DNA of 7,471 nucleotides from Oscillospiraceae bacterium (GTDB lineage Bacteria; Bacillota; Clostridia; Oscillospirales; Ruminococcaceae), in NCBI GenBank assembly GCA_031253365.1, contig JAIRWE010000117.1:1-7471 (forward strand). Reading direction: 5' to 3'. Below, one piece after another: positions 6,201 through 7,471 of this stretch. The notes below the pieces were generated by a model. It was not told the DNA's origin. It was given only the letters and a program-made list of their open reading frames with translations, and did not search any database. Positions within the stretch are counted from its first letter, which is position 1. Each line of letters begins with the position of its first letter. A program made the position numbers and the translations under genes.

Positions 6201-7471
6201 GTTTGAACGCGGACGAAACGTATAAATTCGCCGACGCCGAACACGGCTATTCCGAACAGACGGCAAAATCGTTTGTTGTGGAAAATATAGGCAATTTGCC
6301 TGTCGGTGAGCTTACCGTCGCGCTTTCGGGAGACGACAGCTTTATTCTCTCGGAACGGACAATCGCGGGCATCGACGTAGGCTGCAAGGCGTTTTTCACG
6401 CTCGCGCCCAAATCGGGGCTCGGAATAAAAAATCATAAAGCCACCGTCACTGTAAGCGGAGAAGGCGTCGAACCCGTTTCATTCGACGTAAGCTTCAAGG
6501 TGTTCGGCGACGATGTTAAGCCGCCCGCCGGCACGATTACCATGAGGAACAACACGTTTAAGTCGTTTATGAACACAATCACGTTCGGTATGTTCTTCAA
6601 GAATACGTTAGACGTGACGATTACGGCAAGCGACGAAGAATCGGGTATAAGAACCGTGGAATACCTTATATCCGAAACCTACCTGCCCGGTACGACAAAC
6701 TGGGATAAACAGGACTGGACGATTATCAACAACGGCGGCAAGTTCAGCGTGGCGGCAAACTTCAAAGGCGTTATTTACGCGCGGCTGACCGATAACGGGT
6801 TCAATGAAACCGTTATTTGCTCAAACGGCGTGACGGTCTACACGGACAGCGCGGTTCTGACGGAGTCCGTCAGCTTTACCAAAGGCTCCGGCGAAGACGC
6901 CTTCGCGAACGTAACGCTGAACGGTAACACCATAGACAAAATCAGCGATATGAGCGGCGATTTGACCGCGAACACCGATTATACGGTGTCGGGCGGGACA
7001 ATTACGCTCAAAGCGGGTTATCTTGAAGGTCTGGCGAAAGGGGAATACACGCTTACGGTTACGTATAACCCGCTCGGAATAAAATACCCGCAGGTTCCTT
7101 CCGCCGACAGCGAAGCCCCGTCGGCGACGAAGATAACGCTGAAAATAGAAGAGAAGGTTGTCGTTCCGACCGAGCCGCCCGTAACGGAGCCGCCCGTAAC
7201 GGAACCTCCCGGAACCGAGCCGCCCGCGACGGAAACCCCCGCGACGGAAACCCCCGCGACGGAGCCTCCCGCGACGGAGCCTCCCGCGACGGAAACCCCC
7301 GTGACGGAACCTCCCGCAACGGAAACCCCCGCGACGGAGCCTCCCGCGACCGAAACCCCCGTGACGGAAACCCCCGTGACGGAAACCCCCGTAACGGACG
7401 AGAATACCCCTTCGGGCGAAGACGTTATTTACGACGTGCTTGAAGACTTCGGTTCCTGGAACGGGGAAGGC
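101..7471 (+). CDS. giant secreted multidomain protein: beta-helix, discoidin modules, PIG-L deacetylase, LamG, X2 (3' partial)
   Basis: The frame runs unbroken for 2457 codons from an ATG with a strong ribosome binding site to the window edge, so the C-terminus is missing. Module order: signal peptide, parallel beta-helix (42-655), unassigned beta-rich segment (656-822), F5/8 type C domains (824-987 and 997-1127), PIG-L/LmbE deacetylase (1133-1433), third F5/8 type C-like domain (1434-1593), two 105-residue repeats (1602-1814), LamG (1823-2025), third repeat (2033-2134), Ig-like (2141-2251), X2-like (2252-2351), Thr-Glu-Pro linker (2356-2432) and the start of another module. The only recognisable catalytic centre is the metal-dependent deacetylase: H1141, D1143 and D1144 in AHPDDE, and H1308 and H1311 in HADH. 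Inferred role: an extracellular enzyme that binds glycans through several modules and de-N-acetylates (or deacylates) sugars in them. Substrate and surface anchor are not visible; a dockerin, SLH or sortase signal could lie beyond the edge. Module boundaries are estimates. No frameshift, internal stop or inserted element was seen. Confidence 0.93.
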   Translation, partial: MRNNIMKRALALTLAAAVTLTFAGTPGDLKTNASAESAIGTVYYVSFNNGDDNKLGTSQANAWKTFTNVNETVFKPGDKILLERGSVWDDAQLSPKGSGSGNAPIIIDAYGNGDMPRINARNMEWYPNFNYNDDVSNEVNENRVWNAPVVFYNQQYWEINNLEVTNFSPTVITYHDAASEKTKIPNRDGILIVGKDAGVLRHMYVRNCYIHGVNAAYTSAAGIGRGGLVYLIRGKDVRTRWDDIIVEGNRLGNINDYELGLKVAPEHPSIGHYGVSFEGTWRLNASGTFATENGIPTSEMNNSNELSTNIIVRNNYFQDVGNAAVHFGAVENAVVEYNVLDHCNSGLNGNVPIWWHASNYILCQFNEAFDTGASTSKEDSQVFDPDGYAPLSVIQYNYTHDNPSGAYFQCDLGTAFVSHWRYNISVNDGTGQNSHDNGAVITYQNASNTSSRFYFYNNDVFIGDNVSSLVGTHWGAARAYRPGYIMNNLFYDSGKGAGRSKSGQYSAYDEAWSLNFVNSSRFDNNYYGGTREDKLRAVTGEEAHQDGNSVGGNLGINDLEAKIARPEGYTTVPGLPGYEASMNDVREATGWEKINNFLRDGAGGFTESVLYRAGKTLNSIGEANNTGGTFANGGRDIFGNYVSPFNPPSIGAIEIDANTSIPDGKRLTRFGDDANAKANMSGVTDENGIRYVGAGWRTKDNGTVLNGLNEAGRPKNSARYGRELYWNTNSVHVSQAEIIIPEGYCFDGFTAHTDNAAIVTASYGNQSKKFYLSSVKNSFLTDFTGSAENGTSLKIDIYCPWGASGVYFDELILSETEKDTLPKVNVALNKTAKQNRSGTAANAVDGSASTVAVNASPATNLPYIWAVDLGQNHNVDEVQIDWTGKAANDVTNWLYKIQYSADASVWAGATSFTTATSNPDEIDAAVNTAGWTDWVDYSRGEGAPGDVIQAYEKEEAVPARYFRVVFYGVPPGTEYWLSLRQFRAYGIPEGGWEGVSIVSDIAYGKPVLPIGGNTLNPREPEAVTDGKADTFWTANGDDLRIDLGLQYDIDNVNVIFHGDEPGSGDVTVKVSEEVCENTGDSCWETLGTQAAAGSVTVYDGEGKKGRYLLISANSGVNIVGIEAFGDERITPPRKIMIFGAHPDDETLFGGGTIKRAVDNGDDVYILMATNGDYNGRGDTSSGGQARMRETLSAMSYLGVKRENVYFLSFPDTGGLDEFGMTGTGNYYQGSALYRLYMNEDDPYAVIPGRRENETQTYNGSAAGAKSYYDRFFGTQVDYTRANFLMGVQDAFDRVRPDDIYTTSRYDLHADHAALGLFATEALINLRQTDSNYTPKLHETFVHSCASDERNGGNSWPKKTATVEPFEYPQGLDERTIFDWNRRESVTVPESMRVTPYDFNMKYQAILKYPSQGKGWITYFAKYDEFFWPRDFENLAFFADAAASSELSSARGAKKAIDGVRDGESTSMKDDFPNSTAAYIREDHPDRFPTAEWVSDDETAGAWLRLDWLEEITANKIVLYGRPKAGENVKSGELTFYNGNGEQVGASVAVGALPEDGRPLTIKLPSGINIQSLKFEITDYEGQAAGLAEIEVYGATVPMSKAISLNKSGLHTFPKTPFGEEPKAPLTVQVSNVAEEETGELTVSLSGGNADSFILSTETIGSIAVGGKSSFTVKPKAGLPIGIHSATVTVSGTGLSPKKFNVNFTVMPKVINLDISGTYIFPAAETGYDKSPAKSVVVSNGSDVIEVTGVNVTLEGANAQSFTVTPESIGTIRPGGVALFTVKPKETLENGVYDASVTISGDETETKSFNVRFIVAAPTEVTALFRYTFDEPSELERTGAWGVDEMKDVVWNKDGGLNGGGSLEFPNNNNYLAITGGNFNTSTSDFTFSMWIKSANVGRQQYLMGRSPGDDSIILRAGGYLGSYNMGGGSVTLTSVHHAPIKSGEWAHIAVTHSRSGNSSTVTYFLNGKQVHQHSGQPSGNVQNFFVLGGRYHRGATTGAFTGQMDEVGLYHGAMNATAVQKLYESKAEYVKKISLNADETYKFADAEHGYSEQTAKSFVVENIGNLPVGELTVALSGDDSFILSERTIAGIDVGCKAFFTLAPKSGLGIKNHKATVTVSGEGVEPVSFDVSFKVFGDDVKPPAGTITMRNNTFKSFMNTITFGMFFKNTLDVTITASDEESGIRTVEYLISETYLPGTTNWDKQDWTIINNGGKFSVAANFKGVIYARLTDNGFNETVICSNGVTVYTDSAVLTESVSFTKGSGEDAFANVTLNGNTIDKISDMSGDLTANTDYTVSGGTITLKAGYLEGLAKGEYTLTVTYNPLGIKYPQVPSADSEAPSATKITLKIEEKVVVPTEPPVTEPPVTEPPGTEPPATETPATETPATEPPATEPPATETPVTEPPATETPATEPPATETPVTETPVTETPVTDENTPSGEDVIYDVLEDFGSWNGEG
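224..2065 (+). other. right-handed parallel beta-helix domain (about residues 42-655)
   Basis: The segment opens with the usual entry of secreted beta-helix proteins: a YYVS strand, a GDD/GTS turn, AWKTF (from Ala62) and PGDKILLERGSVW (76-88). It continues with short strands carrying Asn in repeated turns: RNNYF, EYNVL, QYNYTHDN (395-402), RYNISVND (421-428), NNDVF, NNLFY and NNYYGG. FDPDG at 383-387 is a feature I associate with this family. It closes with a DIFGNY...IGAIEI stretch (to residue 655), the common terminal strand of these domains. The fold is shared by pectate-lyase-like lyases, several glycoside hydrolases and non-catalytic binding proteins. I cannot assign a catalytic residue or a substrate, so enzyme activity is possible but unproven. 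Confidence 0.8.
2066..2566 (+). other. unassigned beta-rich segment (about residues 656-822)
   Basis: This stretch of about 165 residues lies between the beta-helix and the first discoidin domain, and I do not recognise it. Its first third is polar and rich in Gly, Asn and Asp, perhaps a linker. The later part alternates hydrophobic strands (AEIIIPEGYCFDGFTAH, KKFYLSSV, SLKIDIYCPW) and ends with GVYFDELILSE. A final strand of the form V-Y-F-D-E-L-x-L is frequent in carbohydrate-binding beta-sandwiches. A new or divergent carbohydrate-binding module is a reasonable guess. Two Cys, one in each half of the sandwich-like part, could pair, but this is only a possibility. Confidence 0.45.
2570..3061 (+). 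other. F5/8 type C (discoidin) domain 1 (about residues 824-987)
   Basis: It starts with NVALNKTAKQN, the typical first strand of bacterial discoidin domains, followed by an A-V-D-G-S motif, WAVDLG at 865-870, a strand reading IQYSADASVW, and the hallmark RYFRVVF at 960-966. It ends with LRQFRAYG. The length of about 164 residues fits the family once the Gly/Asp-rich loops are counted. Members of this fold bind sugars or other ligands through loops at one end of a beta-sandwich and often flank enzymes, as here. The ligand cannot be read from the sequence. Confidence 0.85.
3089..3481 (+). other. divergent F5/8 type C-like domain 2 (about residues 997-1127)
   Basis: The pattern repeats that of the preceding module: DIAYGKPV, then AVTDGKADTFWTA (1022-1034), RIDLG (1040-1044), a strand around NVNVIF, and a last strand ending in IVGIEAFGDE. 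It is shorter, at about 130 residues, and lacks a clear R-Y-F-R strand; GRYLLIS takes its place. Cys1075 and Cys1082 are six residues apart and could close a small loop after export. It sits directly before the deacetylase with only a few linker residues, so it probably packs against the enzyme and helps position its substrate. Confidence 0.7.
3497..4399 (+). other. PIG-L/LmbE family metal-dependent deacetylase domain (about residues 1133-1433)
   Basis: KIMIFGAHPDDETLFGGG opens the domain, with AHPDDE at 1140-1145. HADH at 1308-1311 follows after DDIYTTSRYDL. By analogy with the zinc deacetylase MshB, H1141, D1144 and H1311 would bind the metal, D1143 would be the general base and H1308 would assist. 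All five are present, so the site looks intact. The region DVYILMATNGDYN and the stretch from ARMRETLSAMSYLGV to VYFLSFPDTG match the usual second and third Rossmann-like strands, and YQAILKYPSQGKGWITYF...FFW is typical of the family's C-terminal part. Characterised members remove acetyl from N-acetylglucosamine units of small or lipid-linked molecules. Here the export signal and flanking binding modules point to an extracellular glycan substrate, which is inference. Confidence 0.92.
4400..4879 (+). other. F5/8 type C-like domain 3 (about residues 1434-1593)
   Basis: The order of motifs is discoidin-like: LAFFADAAASSE, then KKAIDGVRDGE (A1455-I-D-G1458), EWVSDDETAGAWLRLDW (W1502 to W1507), ANKIVLYGRP, a GELTFYNGNGEQ strand, SLKFEITDY and a closing AEIEVYG at about 1587-1593. 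W-V-S-D together with W-x-R-L-D-W is the variant seen in many bacterial copies. It directly follows the deacetylase, so the enzyme is bracketed by discoidin modules on both sides. It probably binds carbohydrate. Confidence 0.78.
4904..5218 (+). repeat. 105-residue surface repeat, copy 1 (residues 1602-1706)
   Basis: The copy runs from ISLNKSGLHTF to NVNFTVM. Features shared with copies 2 and 3 are an opening L-x-x-S/D-x-x-Y/H-x-F, a V-V/Q-V-S/E-N strand, GELTVSLSG, SFILS, a T-I-x-x-I turn, FTVKPKAGL and ATVTVSG before a final F-x-V-x-F strand. It differs from the others in its FPKTPFGEEPKAP loop, where they have an A-x-x-GY stretch. The pattern suggests an Ig-like beta-sandwich used as a spacer or stalk. 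Confidence 0.82.
5228..5542 (+). repeat. 105-residue surface repeat, copy 2 (residues 1710-1814)
   Basis: It follows copy 1 after three residues and has the same length. Landmarks are INLDISGTYIFPAAETGYD, KSVVVSNGS, VNVTLEGANAQSFTV, ESIGTI, FTVKPKETL and ASVTISG, ending in NVRFIV. It is slightly more divergent in the middle (DVIEVTGVNVTL) than copies 1 and 3, which share GELTV-x-LSG. Confidence 0.82.
5567..6175 (+). other. LamG / concanavalin A-like jelly-roll domain (about residues 1823-2025)
   Basis: The domain opens with LFRYTFDEP and GGGSLEFPNNNNYL, then FTFSMWIKS (Trp1890), GEWAHIAVTHSRSG (Trp1945), TYFLNGKQV, a VLGGR strand and GQMDEVGLYHGAM (Met2004-Asp-Glu). It ends in an A-V-Q-K-L-Y-E helix. 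This succession is the standard one for LamG-like domains in bacterial extracellular enzymes. The role is most likely glycan or protein-ligand binding; no glutamate pair typical of jelly-roll glycanases is evident. It separates copy 2 from copy 3 of the surface repeat. Confidence 0.85.
6197..6502 (+). repeat. 105-residue-type surface repeat, copy 3 (residues 2033-2134)
   Basis: It has the same plan as copies 1 and 2 but is three residues shorter: ISLNADETYKFADAEHGY, KSFVVENIG, GELTVALSGDDSFILS, RTIAGI, FFTLAPKSGL, ATVTVSGEG and FDVSFKV. It is closest to copy 1 in the central strands and to copy 2 in the opening loop. It follows the LamG domain after about seven residues. Confidence 0.82.
6521..6853 (+). 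other. Ig-like domain (about residues 2141-2251)
   Basis: After a PPAG linker come ITMRNNTFKSF, ITFGMFFKNTLDVTITASD, ESGIRTVEYLIS, a W-x-K-Q-D-W stretch and GVIYARLTDNGFNET, finishing with NGVTVYTDSAV. The T-I-T-A-S-D-x-x-S-G-I and Y-A-R-L-T-D-N elements are widespread in bacterial Ig-like stalk domains of clostridial surface proteins. It is probably structural. Confidence 0.7.
6854..7153 (+). other. X2-like Ig module (about residues 2252-2351)
   Basis: VSFTKGSGEDAFANVTLNGN, a D-Y-T-V-S-G turn, TITLKAGYLEGLAKGEYTL and a final TVTYNP strand reproduce the usual order of X2 modules, found in cellulosomal scaffoldins and in many free clostridial enzymes. X2 modules are Ig-like and are thought to act as spacers or to aid attachment to cell wall or polysaccharide. 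About 30 polar residues follow before the Pro-rich linker. Confidence 0.72.
7169..7393 (+). repeat. 15-bp tandem repeat encoding a TE(P/T)P(V/A/G) linker, 15 units
   Basis: Fifteen consecutive 15-base units, with a consensus close to ACGGA(G/A)(CC/AC)(T/C/G)CCCG(T/C)N, encode 15 pentapeptides Thr-Glu-(Pro/Thr)-Pro-(Val/Ala/Gly). With one residue on either side this gives a 77-residue linker at 2356-2432. Such Pro/Thr-rich acidic stretches are flexible, extended and often O-glycosylated in secreted clostridial enzymes. Because the unit is a multiple of three, gain or loss of units would change length without breaking the frame. Confidence 0.95.
7397..7471 (+). other. start of a further C-terminal module, cut by the window edge (residues 2433-2457)
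   Basis: After the linker the sequence returns to an ordered-looking stretch, ending with VIYDVLEDFGSWNGEG at the last base. A V-L-E-D-F-G-x-W-x-G-x-G opening resembles, from memory, modules that sit after linkers in other clostridial secreted proteins and carry X2-like later strands. Too little is present to name it. Nothing here shows a dockerin, SLH or sortase signal. Confidence 0.4.

Noticed and set aside
4652..6436. Several minus-strand open frames across the repeat and LamG region
   Set aside because: All lie opposite clear sense-strand modules. Similar antisense products recur because the sense repeats recur, not because of separate genes.
7059..7319. Minus-strand frame with repeated Arg-Glu-Ala-Pro-Ser-type units
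   Set aside because: It is the antisense reading of the 15-bp linker repeat, so its repeats carry no independent information.
7169..7393. Possible CRISPR-like array
   Set aside because: The 15-base units are directly adjacent with no unique spacers, are not partly palindromic, and encode a regular Thr-Glu-Pro linker in frame.
101..7471. Possibility that the large gene is frameshifted or a fusion made by an assembly error
   Set aside because: Module boundaries checked along the length all fall in the same phase (positions leaving remainder 2 on division by 3), with no stop and no loss of family motifs at the joins.

Overview
The window is almost entirely one very large, 3'-truncated gene on the + strand. 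It starts at the ATG at 101 and stays open to the last base: 2457 codons, no in-frame stop, no stop codon inside the window. It encodes a secreted, modular, apparently glycan-directed protein. I see no RNA gene, insertion sequence, CRISPR array or second complete gene. The other long open frames, mostly on the minus strand, are shadows of this one coding sequence.

Organism: the source looks like a Gram-positive anaerobe, most plausibly an uncultured member of the Clostridia from a gut or plant-polymer-degrading community. The reasons are a strong AGGAGG ribosome binding site, a short Lys/Arg signal peptide, discoidin-type (F5/8 type C), LamG and X2-type modules, a Thr-Glu-Pro linker, and about 105-residue surface repeats of a kind common in clostridial extracellular proteins. 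G+C is moderate, judged by eye. This assignment is inference; no marker gene is present.

Layout: bases 1-100 are a relatively A/T-rich leader with a possible last stretch of an upstream reading frame (stop at 78-80) and the ribosome binding site at 87-93. The protein then reads: signal peptide (residues 1 to about 35); right-handed parallel beta-helix (about 42-655); an unassigned beta-rich segment (about 656-822); F5/8 type C domain 1 (about 824-987); a divergent F5/8 type C-like domain 2 (about 997-1127); a PIG-L/LmbE family deacetylase with intact AHPDDE and HxDH motifs (about 1133-1433); F5/8 type C-like domain 3 (about 1434-1593); two tandem copies of a roughly 105-residue beta-sandwich repeat (1602-1706, 1710-1814); a LamG/concanavalin A-like domain (about 1823-2025); a third copy of the repeat (2033-2134); an Ig-like domain (about 2141-2251); an X2-like Ig module (about 2252-2351); a 15-unit TE(P/T)P(V/A/G) linker (2356-2432); and the first residues of another module cut by the window edge.

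How it may work: the one clearly catalytic module with recognisable active-site residues is the deacetylase, which sits between discoidin-type sugar-binding modules. The N-terminal beta-helix may be a second glycan-active or glycan-binding unit. The simplest reading is an extracellular multimodular enzyme that binds complex glycans and removes N-acetyl groups (or other acyl groups) from sugars, held away from the cell or a scaffold by the Ig-like stalk and Pro-rich linker. Substrate and anchoring are not visible here.
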